Below are positions 18,390-27,382 of a stretch of DNA of 64,000 bases, in pieces (positions within the stretch are counted from its first letter, which is position 1; every line of letters starts with the position of its first letter). The notes beneath the pieces were generated by a model that saw nothing but the letters and a program-made list of their open reading frames with translations, had not been told where the DNA came from and did not search any database. The stretch is from Mycolicibacterium aromaticivorans JS19b1 = JCM 16368 (GTDB lineage Bacteria; Actinomycetota; Actinomycetes; Mycobacteriales; Mycobacteriaceae), in NCBI RefSeq assembly GCF_000559085.1, contig NZ_JALN02000001.1, forward strand, positions 1,922,001-1,986,000, in the 5' to 3' direction. A program made the position numbers and the translations under genes.

Positions 18390-19277
18390 TCAGCGATCAC
18401 AGACGATCGCGGCATCGACCAGCGCCGCCACTTCGGCGGCCAGCCGAGTGGGCGGCAAGGGCCGCCCGTCGAGAGTGTGCACCCGAGCCGCGAGCGTCAT
18501 GCTGGACACCAGCCAAACCCCCTGTGCGGCAGACAAGTCAGATGGTCGCAGTGCACGGAAATCGCAGTCGTAGCCCTTCTCACGGGCAACCTCGAACAGC
18601 GCCTGCTGCGTGGTGCCACGCAGGATCGGGTACCACGGCGGCGGCGTGAGCAGGGTTGTCCCCGCGCCCTCGTCGGTGGCGATCACCACTGTCGAGCGCG
18701 GACCCTCCAGCAGGTACCCATCGGAGCTGACGAAGATCACGTCACCGGCTCCCCTGTCTGCGGCGTGCCTCAGCGCGGCCATGTTCACGGCGTACGACAG
18801 CGTCTTGGCGCCGGCCACCAGCCACGGCATCGTGTCCACTCCGGTGGACGGCAACCCCCGATCGAGCAGCACCGCGGCGATCCCGTCGCGGCGGGTGGCG
18901 ACAACCCGGTCCGGCACGGGATTGACCGTGAGGTAGGCGGTCGGCTCCGAGCCGCTCTCCCGACCGCGGCTGTACACCAGCCGCAGCGCGCCCTCGGACG
19001 CCGTCGACGACGTCCACTGCCCGACCGCGATGCCGATGGCCCGCCGCCAGGCCGACAGGTCCGGTTCCGGAAGGTCCATCGTCTTGGCCGACTGGGTGAG
19101 TCGGCGCAGATGCGCGTCCACCAGGCACGCGCGGCCGTCGCGGACCAGCAGGGTTTCGAACACGCCGTCGCCCCGGACTGCCGCGAGGTCGTCGGCGAAC
19201 AGCAGCGGTTGCGCCGGGTCGCGCACCTCGCCGTCGATAGTGACGAGCACCGAGAGGCGGCCGGGCATTCCAAGCAT
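18390..19277 (-). CDS. pabC: class IV aminotransferase / 4-amino-4-deoxychorismate lyase (Rv0812-like)
   Basis: This 295-residue PLP enzyme of fold type IV matches Rv0812, assigned to p-aminobenzoate formation for folate. The PLP Lys lies in AGAKTLSYAVNM, and typical motifs are RGDGVFETLLV and EGPRSTVVIA. D-amino-acid transamination is a possible additional activity in this family. I chose the ATG at 19277, which has a TACGCT -10 hexamer 8 nt upstream, suggesting a leaderless transcript. It is divergent from the YgfZ-like gene. Confidence 0.88.
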   Translation of the reverse strand: MLGMPGRLSVLVTIDGEVRDPAQPLLFADDLAAVRGDGVFETLLVRDGRACLVDAHLRRLTQSAKTMDLPEPDLSAWRRAIGIAVGQWTSSTASEGALRLVYSRGRESGSEPTAYLTVNPVPDRVVATRRDGIAAVLLDRGLPSTGVDTMPWLVAGAKTLSYAVNMAALRHAADRGAGDVIFVSSDGYLLEGPRSTVVIATDEGAGTTLLTPPPWYPILRGTTQQALFEVAREKGYDCDFRALRPSDLSAAQGVWLVSSMTLAARVHTLDGRPLPPTRLAAEVAALVDAAIVCDR

Positions 19278-19285
19278 GGAGCAAG

Positions 19286-19309
19286 AGCGTAGTGGCAGCC
19301 CCGTAGAGT
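19286..19309. promoter_or_regulatory. back-to-back leaderless promoters of pabC and ygfZ-like gene
   Basis: TACGCT on the minus strand (19291-19286) is 8 nt before the pabC ATG. TAGAGT on the plus strand (19304-19309) is 6 nt before the GTG at 19316. The two start codons are only 38 bp apart, so the promoters must overlap and may interfere. Confidence 0.5.
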
Positions 19310-19315
19310 TGATGT

Positions 19316-20407
19316 GTGTCAGCAGTCCCCGCACCTGACAACTCCCCCGATGCCGGCGCGATCTGGCACTACGGCGACCCGTTCGGTGAGCAGCGCAGCG
19401 CCGAGCACGATGCCGTCGTCGTCGATCGGTCGCACCGTGCGGTCATCACACTCACCGGATCCGACCGGCGCAGCTGGCTGCACTCGCTGTGTTCCCAGCA
19501 CGTCAGTGAGCTGCCCGACGGTGCCTCCACCGAAAACCTGAGCCTCGACGGGCAGGGCCGTGTCGAAGACCACTGGGTGCAGACCGAGCTGGGCGGCGTC
19601 ACCTATCTGGACACCGAACGCGACCGCGGTGAACCGCTGCTGGCCTATCTGCGCAAGATGGTGTTCTGGGCCGATGTCACCCCCGAGGCTGCCGACCTGG
19701 CTGTGCTCTCCCTGCTCGGTCCGCGCCTCGCCGAATCGGCGGTCCTCGGCACGCTGGGCATCGAAGAGCTGCCTGCGGAGTCGACGGCCATTGCCCTCGC
19801 CGGCGGCGGCTTCCTGCGCCGGATGCCCGCAGCGGCCGGTCAGATCGAACTCGACCTGGTGGTGCCGCGCGCCGACCTGACGACCTGGTTGAGCAGGCTG
19901 GATGCGGCGGGCGTTCGCCGGGCCGGGGTATGGACGTACGAGGCGCTTCGGGTCGCGGCCCAGCGCCCCCGGCTGGGTGTGGACACCGACGAGCGCACGA
20001 TCCCGCACGAGGCCGGGTGGATCGGTGGCCCCGGGCAAGGAGCGGTGCACCTCGACAAGGGTTGCTATCGCGGCCAGGAGACCGTCGCGCGGGTCCACAA
20101 CTTGGGAAAGCCGCCCCGGATGCTGGTCCTGGTGCATCTCGACGGATCCGGGGAGCGTCCGGCCACGGGTGATCCGCTGCTGGCCGGTGGGCGTGTCGTG
20201 GGCCGGCTGGGCACCGTCGTCGACCACGTCGATCTGGGGCCGATCGCCTTGGCCCTGGTGAAGCGGGGCATTCCGGCCGATACCGCTCTGACCACGGGCG
20301 GCGAGCATGAGGTGGCCGCCGAGATGGACCCGGAATCGCTGCCGGCGACCGACGCCGTTGGCGCTGGGCGGCTCGCGGTCGAGCGTTTGCGTCGCGGCGC
20401 GAACTGA
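19316..20407 (+). CDS. YgfZ/GcvT-family folate-binding protein
   Basis: The 363-residue protein has the GcvT-like fold and the diagnostic YgfZ motif KGCYRGQE (about residue 247) with its conserved Cys. YgfZ helps to maintain certain iron-sulfur enzymes and uses tetrahydrofolate. It corresponds to Rv0811c. The GTG at 19316 is preceded by a leaderless-type -10. The folate link fits its divergent neighbour pabC. Confidence 0.88.
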   Translation: MSAVPAPDNSPDAGAIWHYGDPFGEQRSAEHDAVVVDRSHRAVITLTGSDRRSWLHSLCSQHVSELPDGASTENLSLDGQGRVEDHWVQTELGGVTYLDTERDRGEPLLAYLRKMVFWADVTPEAADLAVLSLLGPRLAESAVLGTLGIEELPAESTAIALAGGGFLRRMPAAAGQIELDLVVPRADLTTWLSRLDAAGVRRAGVWTYEALRVAAQRPRLGVDTDERTIPHEAGWIGGPGQGAVHLDKGCYRGQETVARVHNLGKPPRMLVLVHLDGSGERPATGDPLLAGGRVVGRLGTVVDHVDLGPIALALVKRGIPADTALTTGGEHEVAAEMDPESLPATDAVGAGRLAVERLRRGAN

Positions 20408-20544
20408 CGTTCTCCCACGGCCGAACGGGCCTGCCAGCACATCGCAGTGCGGCACGGTAAGGTGTTGGCAGGACAATAACCAATACACAGATCGGAGCCG
20501 CCTGAATCCCGGGCCGCTCCGTTATTGCGCGAGGGGGTTCCCCC

Positions 20545-20736
20545 ATGGGCCGCGGCCGGGCAAAGGCAAAGCAGACCAAGGTTGCTCGGGAGCTGAAATA
20601 TAGCTCCCCCCAGATCGATGTCGATCGGCTCCGCAAGGAGTTGGCCGGTTCGGAGTCTGAGGCGAGCGAGCCTGACACCGTGGACAACGGGTTCGGCGAG
20701 GACCCGTGGGCCGACGAGGGTAGCTGGCGGCGCTGA
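20545..20736 (+). CDS. DUF3073 small acidic protein
   Basis: This 63-residue protein begins with the basic segment MGRGRAKAKQTKVARELKYS, followed by an acidic half ending in DPWADEGSWRR. It is the conserved actinobacterial DUF3073 family (Rv0810c-like); function unknown, and the charge layout suggests nucleic-acid contact. A purine-rich GAGGGGG lies about 8 nt before the ATG. Confidence 0.85.
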   Translation: MGRGRAKAKQTKVARELKYSSPQIDVDRLRKELAGSESEASEPDTVDNGFGEDPWADEGSWRR

Positions 20737-20774
20737 GCCGCCGCCCCCTCCTCACACGCGCTGGTCCTGATCCT

Positions 20775-21845
20775 CTAGAAGCGGGGATGTAGTCCTACCA
20801 GCTTCGCTCTCGGGCCATCCTTGCCCTTGGTGACAGTGCCCAGTGTCCAGCAGTTCAGGTGGCGTGCAGTCAGGATCGCCAGCGCGCGGTCGGTGTCCTC
20901 CGGCGCGACGACGGCGACCATTCCGACGCCCATGTTGAACGTCTTCTCCATCTCCGGGCGGTCGATGCGGCCGCGCTGCGCGATCATCGCGAACACCGGT
21001 GCGGGAGTCCACGTTCCGCGGTCCAGTTCGGCGACCAGGCCGTGCGGGATGACGCGTTCGAGGTTGGCGGCAAGCCCACCACCGGTGACGTGGCAGAACG
21101 TGCGAACCTGCGTCTCGGCGGCCAGCGCCAGGCAGTCCTTGGCGTAGATCCGGGTGGGCTCGAGCAATTCCTCCCCGAGCGTGCGGCCGAACTCCTCGAC
21201 GTGGCCGGCGAGGTTCATCCGGTCGATCTCGAGCAGGACCTTGCGGGCCAGCGAGTAGCCGTTGGAGTGCAGGCCGGACGATCCCATCGCGATGATCACG
21301 TCACCGGGGCGCACCCGGTCGGGCCCCAGCACGTCGTCCGCCTCGACGACGCCAACGCCGGTTGCGGAGATGTCGTAATGGTCGGGCTCCATCAGCCCGG
21401 GATGTTCTGCCGTCTCCCCACCCAGTAACGCACATCCGGCGATCACACAGCCCTCGGCGACGCCCGAGACGATCGCGGCGACGCGCTCCGGCACAGTACG
21501 TCCGACGGCGATGTAGTCCTGCAGGAACAGCGGTTCGGCGCCACACACCACGAGATCGTCGACCACCATCGCAACCAGGTCCAGGCCGACGGTGTCGTGC
21601 TTGTCCATCGCCTGCGCCACGGCGAGTTTGGTGCCGACACCGTCGGTCGACGCGGCCAGCAGCGGCTCCCGGTAGTCCCCGCGCAGCGCGAACAGCCCGG
21701 CGAAGCCGCCCAGTCCGCCCCGCACCTCGGGCCTGGTGGCCCGCTTCGCAAGCGGCTTGAACAGCTCGACCGCACGGTCACCGGCCTCGATATCCACCCC
21801 GGCCGATGCGTAGGAGATCAGGTTGTCTTCCTCGCGATCCGTCAT
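20775..21845 (-). CDS. purM: phosphoribosylformylglycinamidine cyclo-ligase PurM
   Basis: PurM (AIR synthetase) closes the imidazole ring in step five of purine synthesis, using ATP. The 356-residue protein has the N-terminal SYASAGVDIEAGDRAVEL, the glycine-rich ALLGGETAEHPG and the GSSGLHSNGYSLAR motif. It is a homodimeric AIRS-fold enzyme. A TAGCCT hexamer (21859-21854) lies 8 nt before the ATG, suggesting leaderless transcription. It is a single gene, flanked by unrelated genes. Confidence 0.95.
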   Translation of the reverse strand: MTDREEDNLISYASAGVDIEAGDRAVELFKPLAKRATRPEVRGGLGGFAGLFALRGDYREPLLAASTDGVGTKLAVAQAMDKHDTVGLDLVAMVVDDLVVCGAEPLFLQDYIAVGRTVPERVAAIVSGVAEGCVIAGCALLGGETAEHPGLMEPDHYDISATGVGVVEADDVLGPDRVRPGDVIIAMGSSGLHSNGYSLARKVLLEIDRMNLAGHVEEFGRTLGEELLEPTRIYAKDCLALAAETQVRTFCHVTGGGLAANLERVIPHGLVAELDRGTWTPAPVFAMIAQRGRIDRPEMEKTFNMGVGMVAVVAPEDTDRALAILTARHLNCWTLGTVTKGKDGPRAKLVGLHPRF

Positions 21846-21853
21846 CGGGCATA

Positions 21854-21859
21854 AGGCTA
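21854..21859 (-). promoter_or_regulatory. -10 element for leaderless purM
   Basis: TAGCCT on the minus strand is separated from the purM ATG by 8 nt, slightly long but compatible with a leaderless start. Confidence 0.4.
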
Positions 21860-21893
21860 CCGGTCGACGTCCGCCGCCGAAACGGGCCAGTCG

Positions 21894-22511
21894 TCAGCCG
21901 ACGTGCCGGGCCAGCCAGTCACGCAGCGGCGCCCCGGCCCGCAGGGTGGTGACCACCCGGTCCTTGGCCTTCGCCGTGCCCAGCCAGGCGCCGACCGGCC
22001 AGGTCTTCATCATCGCGATGCCCTTGTGGCGCAGCAGCTCGATGCGCGGATGATCCTTCGGGTAGCCCCTCGGCGCGGTCTTGAGGACATCGTGGGCCAT
22101 CGTGTCGTAGCCGTCCTGGTGCAGCGCGTCGACGATCCCGGCCAGCGCGGCGCCGGACTTCTCGGCGTCGACCGCCGCCCGATACCGGGCCAATGCTGCG
22201 GCATCGGGCATGTACAGACCGCTGCCCACCGACAGCCCCTCGGCCGAGAACGACACGTAGCCGGAGCCGAGCCTTGCCGCGCAGTTGGTCTTGTACGGGG
22301 ACTTGTCGGCGCTGAACCGAACGTCGCGGTGCGGCCGGAACAGCGTGCCCTCGCCGAACTCCGCGGCCAACTCGGCGAGCAGCTCCTCCATCGGCGCCTT
22401 CACGTGACTGTCGTAGACCGCGCGATGCCGGGTCCAATAGACCTTGGAGTTGTCGGCCTCCAGGCCTTCGTAGAACTCCACAGCCTCGATCGGCCAGCCT
22501 CGAAACGCCAT
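21894..22511 (-). CDS. DUF2461 family protein
   Basis: The protein is 205 residues and belongs to the DUF2461/TIGR02453 family. Its N terminus is FRGWPIEAVEFYEGLEADNS, with the conserved segments RPHRDVRFSADKSPYKTN and LYMPDAAALARYR. No biochemical role is known to me. It is divergent from the cupin gene, with a 29-bp spacer. Confidence 0.82.
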   Translation of the reverse strand: MAFRGWPIEAVEFYEGLEADNSKVYWTRHRAVYDSHVKAPMEELLAELAAEFGEGTLFRPHRDVRFSADKSPYKTNCAARLGSGYVSFSAEGLSVGSGLYMPDAAALARYRAAVDAEKSGAALAGIVDALHQDGYDTMAHDVLKTAPRGYPKDHPRIELLRHKGIAMMKTWPVGAWLGTAKAKDRVVTTLRAGAPLRDWLARHVG

Positions 22512-22540
22512 TCCGACATTGTGTGACAGTCTGGTGCCCG

Positions 22541-22975
22541 ATGAAACCAGTGCGGTGTTTCCCAGCGGCGTTGACCATCGCGATGACCAGTGCGGTGTTG
22601 TTCCCCGCCTCGGCTGCGGCGACGCCCAGCTCGGGCATCGAAGCCGAGACCATGGTGCAGTCCACTCTCAACGGCAGGGACTTCGTCACCCGTGAGCTGA
22701 CCATCGCCCCCGGCGGAACCACCGGCTGGCACTACCACCCCGGCCAGGTGTTCGGGGTGATCAAGCAGGGCACGTTGACCCACTACAAGGGCGACTGCTC
22801 GGTTGACGGTGTGTACAGCGCGGGCGACTCGATCAGCGAGGGCAGCGGCACCGGCTATATCCACGAGGGCCGCAATGAGGGCCCGGTCCCCGTCGTGATG
22901 TGGGTGCTCTACATCAAGCCTGCGGGCAGCCAGCTGGCAGTCGATGCGCCGAATCCGGGTTGCCCGTTCGAATAA
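22541..22975 (+). CDS. secreted cupin-domain protein
   Basis: These 144 residues have a signal peptide (about 1-28, ending ASAAATP) and one cupin barrel. Metal-site motifs are GWHYHPGQVFGVIKQG (His, His, Gln/Glu position) and GTGYIHEGRNEG (the second-motif His). Export and a single cupin suggest a small periplasmic metal-binding protein or dioxygenase-like protein. ATG at 22541 is used; a GTG at 22523 would lengthen the signal peptide. Confidence 0.8.
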   Translation: MKPVRCFPAALTIAMTSAVLFPASAAATPSSGIEAETMVQSTLNGRDFVTRELTIAPGGTTGWHYHPGQVFGVIKQGTLTHYKGDCSVDGVYSAGDSISEGSGTGYIHEGRNEGPVPVVMWVLYIKPAGSQLAVDAPNPGCPFE

Positions 22976-23031
22976 GTGGCAATCCAACCGGTCCTCGGCT
23001 CCGAATTATGGAGGCGACGAACGGAGGATCC

Positions 23032-24354
23032 ATGTCGGCGAAGCAGACCCGATGCTTGGTGACCGGTGCCACCGGTTACGTCGGCGGCCGTCTGGTGCCG
23101 CGACTGCTGGAGGACGGCTTCGCGGTGCGCGCGCTGGCGCGAAATCCGGACAAGCTCGCGAAGGTGCCGTGGCGCGACCAGATCGAGATCGCCCGCGGTG
23201 ACCTCACCGACGCCGACTCACTCGCCGAGGCGTTCACCGACGTCGACGTCGTCTACTACCTGGTGCACTCCATGGGCACGTCGGCGGACTTCACCGCCGA
23301 CGAACGGCGGGCGGCCCAGAACGTCGTCACCGCGGCCCGCAGTGCCGGCGTGCGGCGAATCGTCTACCTCAGCGGCCTGCACCCCGAAGGCGCGGACCTG
23401 TCAACGCATCTGGCGTCGCGCACCACGGTCGGTGAGATCCTCATCGCGTCGGGCATCGAGACAGTGGTGCTGCAGGCCGGGGTGGTGGTGGGCTCAGGAT
23501 CGGCGTCCTTCGAGATGATCCGCCACCTCACCGACCGGCTGCCGGTGATGACGACCCCCAAATGGGTGCACAACAAAATTCAGCCGATCGCCATCCGCGA
23601 CGTGCTGCACTACCTCGCTGCCGCGGCCACCGCCGAGGTGCCGAAGTCGCGGGCCTGGGACATCGGCGGCCCCGACGTCCTGGAGTACGGCGACATGATG
23701 CAGATCTATGCCGAGGTGGCCGGGCTGAGCCGCCGCTACATGGTGGTGCTGCCGGTGCTGACCCCGCGGATCGCCGCATTATGGGTGGGCTTTGTGACGC
23801 CCATCCCGTCCGGTTTGGCTCGTCCGCTGGTCGAATCCCTGCACTGCGATGCTGTCATGGCCAACCACGACATCGACACCATCATCGACCGGCCGGCCGC
23901 CGGCCTCACCCCCTACCGGCGAGCGGTCTCACTCGCCCTGGCCCGCATCGCCCGCGGCGAGGTTGAGACGACCTGGGACACCGGCACCGCCGCGCCACTG
24001 CCCAGCGATCCGGACTGGGCCGGCGCCATCGTCTACACCGACACCCGATCGTGGCGCACCAAGGCCAGCCCGGCGCAGCTCTGGGAAGCGGTCGAGCACA
24101 GTGTCCCGGAGCACTGGCACGTCGAGAGCCGTGACGAGGGTGTGCTCTTGCGGCTGCGGGCCGATCGCCGCAGCCCGGGCGTGCGGTGGCTGGAGATGCG
24201 AGTCGCACCCGACCGAGGTGGCAGCCGATATGAACAGCGGGCGATCTTCTACCCGCGCGGGCTGCTGGGCCGGCTTTACTGGCTCGCCGGGCGTCCGCTG
24301 CATGCGGCGGCGCTGGGCGCGCAGCTGCGCAAGGTCAGCGAAGCCGCCGGGTGA
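23032..24354 (+). CDS. NAD(P)-binding SDR-like protein with C-terminal DUF2867
   Basis: The protein is 440 residues. The atypical SDR/NmrA-like domain (about 1-280) opens with the dinucleotide motif TGATGYVG (13-20). A C-terminal domain (about 320-435) resembles DUF2867, with WHVESRDEGVLLRLRADR and RAIFYPRGLLGRLYW. Such fusions are common in actinobacteria; the substrate is unknown. The ATG at 23032 follows a strong GGAGG. Confidence 0.85.
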   Translation: MSAKQTRCLVTGATGYVGGRLVPRLLEDGFAVRALARNPDKLAKVPWRDQIEIARGDLTDADSLAEAFTDVDVVYYLVHSMGTSADFTADERRAAQNVVTAARSAGVRRIVYLSGLHPEGADLSTHLASRTTVGEILIASGIETVVLQAGVVVGSGSASFEMIRHLTDRLPVMTTPKWVHNKIQPIAIRDVLHYLAAAATAEVPKSRAWDIGGPDVLEYGDMMQIYAEVAGLSRRYMVVLPVLTPRIAALWVGFVTPIPSGLARPLVESLHCDAVMANHDIDTIIDRPAAGLTPYRRAVSLALARIARGEVETTWDTGTAAPLPSDPDWAGAIVYTDTRSWRTKASPAQLWEAVEHSVPEHWHVESRDEGVLLRLRADRRSPGVRWLEMRVAPDRGGSRYEQRAIFYPRGLLGRLYWLAGRPLHAAALGAQLRKVSEAAG

Positions 24355-24357
24355 GCC

Positions 24358-25887
24358 TCAGGGCCTGCTGAGCGCCGAGACGTTGTCGTTGTCGACGGAC
24401 ACCGGCTGAATCGGCAGGCCGGTGCGGGCGGCCGTGGCCAGCATGTGCTCGACGACGTTCTTGCCGAGCTGGGTCTCGCCGGGCAACTCGATCGGGTAGT
24501 TGCCGTCGAAGCAGGCGCAGCACAGCCGGGACGCGGGCTGTTCGGTCGCGGCGATCATGCCTTGCTGCGAGATGTAACCCAGCGAGTCGGCGCCGATCGC
24601 GTGCCGCACCGCCTCGAGCATCTCGTCCTCGTTGTCCACCGCGTTGGCGATCAGTTCGGCCGGGGTGGCGAAATCGATGCCGTAGAAGCACGGCCACTTC
24701 ACCGGCGGGGAGGCGATGCGGACATGCACCTCGACGGCGCCGGCCTCCCGCAGCATCCGCAGCAGGGCGCGCTGGGTGTTGCCGCGGACGATCGAGTCGT
24801 CGACGACGATGAGCCGCTTGCCGCGGATCACCTCTTTGAGCGGGTTCAGCTTGAGCCGGATACCGAGCTGGCGGATGGTCTGCGACGGCTGGATGAACGT
24901 GCGCCCGACGTAGGCATTCTTCATCAGGCCCTGGCCGAACGGGATCCCGGACTCCTGGGCGTAGCCGACGGCGGCCGGGGTGCCCGACTCGGGAACACCG
25001 ATCACCAGGTCGGCCTCGACCGGCTTCTCGCGGGCCAGCCGGCGGCCGATGTCGACTCGCGCGCCGTGTACCGACCGCCCGGCCAGCGTGCTGTCGGGGC
25101 GGGCGAGGTAGACGTACTCGAACACGCAGCCCTTGGGTGTCGGGTTGGCGAAGCGGCTGGAGCGCACGCCGTCGGCGTCGATGGCCAGCAGCTCACCGGG
25201 TTCGATGTCCCGGACGAAGGAGGCGCCGACGATGTCGAGGGCGGCGGTTTCGGACGCCACCACCCAGCCGCGGTCGAGCCGGCCCAGCGACAGCGGGCGC
25301 ACGCCGTGCGGGTCCCGCGCGGCGTAGAGCGTGTTCTCGTCCATGAAGGTCAGGCAGAACGCACCGCGCACGCTGGGCAGCAATGCCAGGGCGGCCTGCT
25401 CGATGGTGGAGTCGGCCGCGCCGTGGGCCAGCAGGGCGCCGAGAATGTCGGAGTCGGTGGTCGCCGCGCCCGGCATGTTCGGGTTGATTAGGCCGGCGTC
25501 GCGGGCCCGAGTGGCCAGATCAGCGGTGTTGACCAAGTTTCCGTTGTGGCCCAACGCGATTCCGGTGCCCGCCGCGGTGTTGCGGAACACCGGCTGGGCG
25601 TTCTCCCAAGTCGTGGACCCGGTGGTCGAATACCGGCAGTGGCCGATGGCGACGTGGCCAGGCATGGCGGCCAGCGTCTGCTCGTCGAACACCTGGCTGA
25701 CCAGACCCAGATCCTTGAAGACCAAGACCTGCGATCCGTCGGCGACGGCGATGCCTGCGGCTTCCTGACCCCTGTGCTGCAGGGCATAGAGACCGTAATA
25801 AGTGAGTTTGGCTACATCCTCGCCTGGAGCCCATACGCCGAAGACGCCGCACTCTTCCCGAGGGTCGTTCTCCACTTGTTCGGTCAC
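24358..25887 (-). CDS. purF: amidophosphoribosyltransferase PurF
   Basis: PurF commits PRPP to purine synthesis by forming phosphoribosylamine from glutamine. The protein is 509 residues. The N-terminal nucleophile is Cys13 in EECGVFG, so a 12-residue propeptide is removed. The PRPP loop is RLIVVDDSIVRGNT. The cluster CCACFDGNYP and upstream Cys fit the Fe-S type of this enzyme. I chose the GTG at 25887. It faces the SDR gene at 24354 convergently with only 3 bp between stops. Confidence 0.95.
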   Translation of the reverse strand: MTEQVENDPREECGVFGVWAPGEDVAKLTYYGLYALQHRGQEAAGIAVADGSQVLVFKDLGLVSQVFDEQTLAAMPGHVAIGHCRYSTTGSTTWENAQPVFRNTAAGTGIALGHNGNLVNTADLATRARDAGLINPNMPGAATTDSDILGALLAHGAADSTIEQAALALLPSVRGAFCLTFMDENTLYAARDPHGVRPLSLGRLDRGWVVASETAALDIVGASFVRDIEPGELLAIDADGVRSSRFANPTPKGCVFEYVYLARPDSTLAGRSVHGARVDIGRRLAREKPVEADLVIGVPESGTPAAVGYAQESGIPFGQGLMKNAYVGRTFIQPSQTIRQLGIRLKLNPLKEVIRGKRLIVVDDSIVRGNTQRALLRMLREAGAVEVHVRIASPPVKWPCFYGIDFATPAELIANAVDNEDEMLEAVRHAIGADSLGYISQQGMIAATEQPASRLCCACFDGNYPIELPGETQLGKNVVEHMLATAARTGLPIQPVSVDNDNVSALSRP

Positions 25888-25979
25888 GATATGGGCTGCT
25901 CCCTGGCGCAGGTTGGTGACGTAAGCCAGTTTACGGGCATCGGCGGGAAACACGGAACTGAACGCCGAGTGTCGGGGCC

Positions 25980-26372
25980 TCAGTCGGTGAGTGTCACGAC
26001 GGGGAGCCAGCCCGCCACCTCGCCGGCCCGGGATCCCGACAGCCGCAGCGCACCGAGTCGGGATGCCTCGTCGACGTCGAGCAGACCCGTCGCCAGCCGC
26101 AGCCACGTCCGCGGATCGGCCTCCACCACATTGGGGGGTGTACCGCGGGTGTGGCGGGGTCCGGAGATGCATTGCACCGCAACAAAAGGTGGCACACGCA
26201 CCTCGACACTCGCGCCGGGCGCGAGAGCGGCCAGGGTGCGAGCGGTCAACCGGACGGCCGTGGCGATGGCCGGGCGGTCCGGGGTGGCCGCGGCGTCGTC
26301 GCGCAGCCAGTCCGACACGGCGCTCACCGCGGCGACGGTGGCTGCGGGGTCGGCGCTACTGCGGGCGGGCAC
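25980..26372 (-). CDS. sterol-carrier-family protein (Rv0807-like)
   Basis: These 130 residues correspond to Rv0807, annotated as a sterol carrier/maleylpyruvate-isomerase-like domain. The sequence VRVPPFVAVQCISGPRHTRGTPPNVVEADP holds the conserved core. The GTG at 26372 has CATACT (26384-26379) 6 nt upstream, suggesting leaderless transcription. It precedes purF on the same strand with a 92-bp gap. Function is not established. Confidence 0.75.
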   Translation of the reverse strand: MPARSSADPAATVAAVSAVSDWLRDDAAATPDRPAIATAVRLTARTLAALAPGASVEVRVPPFVAVQCISGPRHTRGTPPNVVEADPRTWLRLATGLLDVDEASRLGALRLSGSRAGEVAGWLPVVTLTD

Positions 26373-26378
26373 CAGTCG

Positions 26379-26420
26379 AGTATGCGGTATTGACGTCAAC
26401 CGAAGTTGAGGTCCTACCGT
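26379..26420. promoter_or_regulatory. divergent leaderless promoters
   Basis: CATACT on the minus strand (26384-26379) lies 6 nt before the GTG at 26372. TACCGT on the plus strand (26415-26420) lies 6 nt before the ATG at 26427. The whole divergent region is 54 bp. Confidence 0.45.
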
Positions 26421-26426
26421 GATGTG

Positions 26427-26837
26427 ATGACGTTCAAACCGCACGAAATCGAGTACCTGAAGTCGGCGGATCTCGGCCGGCTGGCCACCATCGCACCGGA
26501 CGGCACGCTGCAGAACAGTCCGGTCGGCTTCTCCTACAACGACGCGCTCGGCACCCTCGACGTCGTCGGCTACAACATGGCCAAGAGCCGCAAGTTCCGC
26601 AACCTGGCCACCAACAACACCGTTGCGTTCGTGGTCGACGACATCGCCTCGCGCAGCCCGTGGCGGGTGCGGTGTCTGGAGATTCGCGGCACCGCCGAGC
26701 AGGCCGAGGCGCCCGACGGGGACGCGATCATCCGGATCACGCCCAAACGGATCATCAGCTTCGGCATCGACGACACCGAGACCGAGCCGCACGACCTGGT
26801 GCCGGACAGCCGGGATGTGCCGACGACGGGCGACTAG
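26427..26837 (+). CDS. PPOX-class F420/flavin-dependent oxidoreductase
   Basis: The protein is 136 residues, a split-barrel flavin/F420-binding fold. Recognisable segments are LGRLATIAPDGTLQNSPVGF, DVVGYNMAKSRKFRNLATN and WRVRCLEIRGTAE. Relatives in mycobacteria bind F420 or act as PNP oxidase-like proteins; which cofactor is used cannot be told here. It is probably leaderless (TACCGT, 6 nt). The 3' end overlaps the convergent CPBP gene by 4 bp. Confidence 0.83.
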   Translation: MTFKPHEIEYLKSADLGRLATIAPDGTLQNSPVGFSYNDALGTLDVVGYNMAKSRKFRNLATNNTVAFVVDDIASRSPWRVRCLEIRGTAEQAEAPDGDAIIRITPKRIISFGIDDTETEPHDLVPDSRDVPTTGD

Positions 26838-27382
26838 CGCCGCTGCACCACCATGGCGGCCACCGCGGCGGACTCGTTGAACGCCGTGTGCGCGAGAACC
26901 GGCGCCAGCACGCTTCCCGACCGTCTGGCGAGCCAGCCGAACACCCATCCGGCCACGCCCGTCACCACCACGGTGCCCAGCACCGGGTCGCCGACCCGCC
27001 GGGCGTCGGGGATGTGCCAGAGCCCGAAGGCGACCGCCTGCGCCAGCGGGCCGAACGTCGGCCCGAGCGCCCGCACGGCGACGGTCTGAAGCAGGCCCCG
27101 AAACAGCATCTCCTCCGTCCACGCCGTGGCGACCGGAATCTCCAGCGCCAGCCAGCGGACGGGATCCGGCGGGATCTTGCGGTCGTTCATCCCTTGACGC
27201 ACCCGCGGCACCGCCGTCAATCCCGCGACACCCGTGGCCACCAGTCCGAAGGCCACCGCACCGAACCTCAGCCCCGACCACAGCCGGGGCGGCCGCAACC
27301 CCAATGGCGCACCGACGGCCGCCGCCAACCCGGTGCTGACGATCGCGCGCACGGCCGGCGCGCCGGAATCCTTGGTGATCAT
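26834..27382 (-). CDS. CPBP-family intramembrane metalloprotease
   Basis: This 182-residue membrane protein has the three CPBP (CAAX protease, Abi) motifs: EExxxR in TEEMLFRG, the His motif in FGLWHIPD, and HTAFN near the C terminus. The family cleaves peptides within the membrane or acts in small-molecule defence; the target here is unknown. It overlaps the hydrolase gene at 27379 by 4 bp, so the two are co-translated. Confidence 0.83.
   Translation of the reverse strand: MITKDSGAPAVRAIVSTGLAAAVGAPLGLRPPRLWSGLRFGAVAFGLVATGVAGLTAVPRVRQGMNDRKIPPDPVRWLALEIPVATAWTEEMLFRGLLQTVAVRALGPTFGPLAQAVAFGLWHIPDARRVGDPVLGTVVVTGVAGWVFGWLARRSGSVLAPVLAHTAFNESAAVAAMVVQRR

Noticed and set aside
20408..20544. 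Purine or other riboswitch in front of purine genes
   Set aside because: The starts of purM, purL, purC, purB and purD lie within 6-8 nt of -10 hexamers, leaving no room for an aptamer; no aptamer-like core was seen elsewhere.
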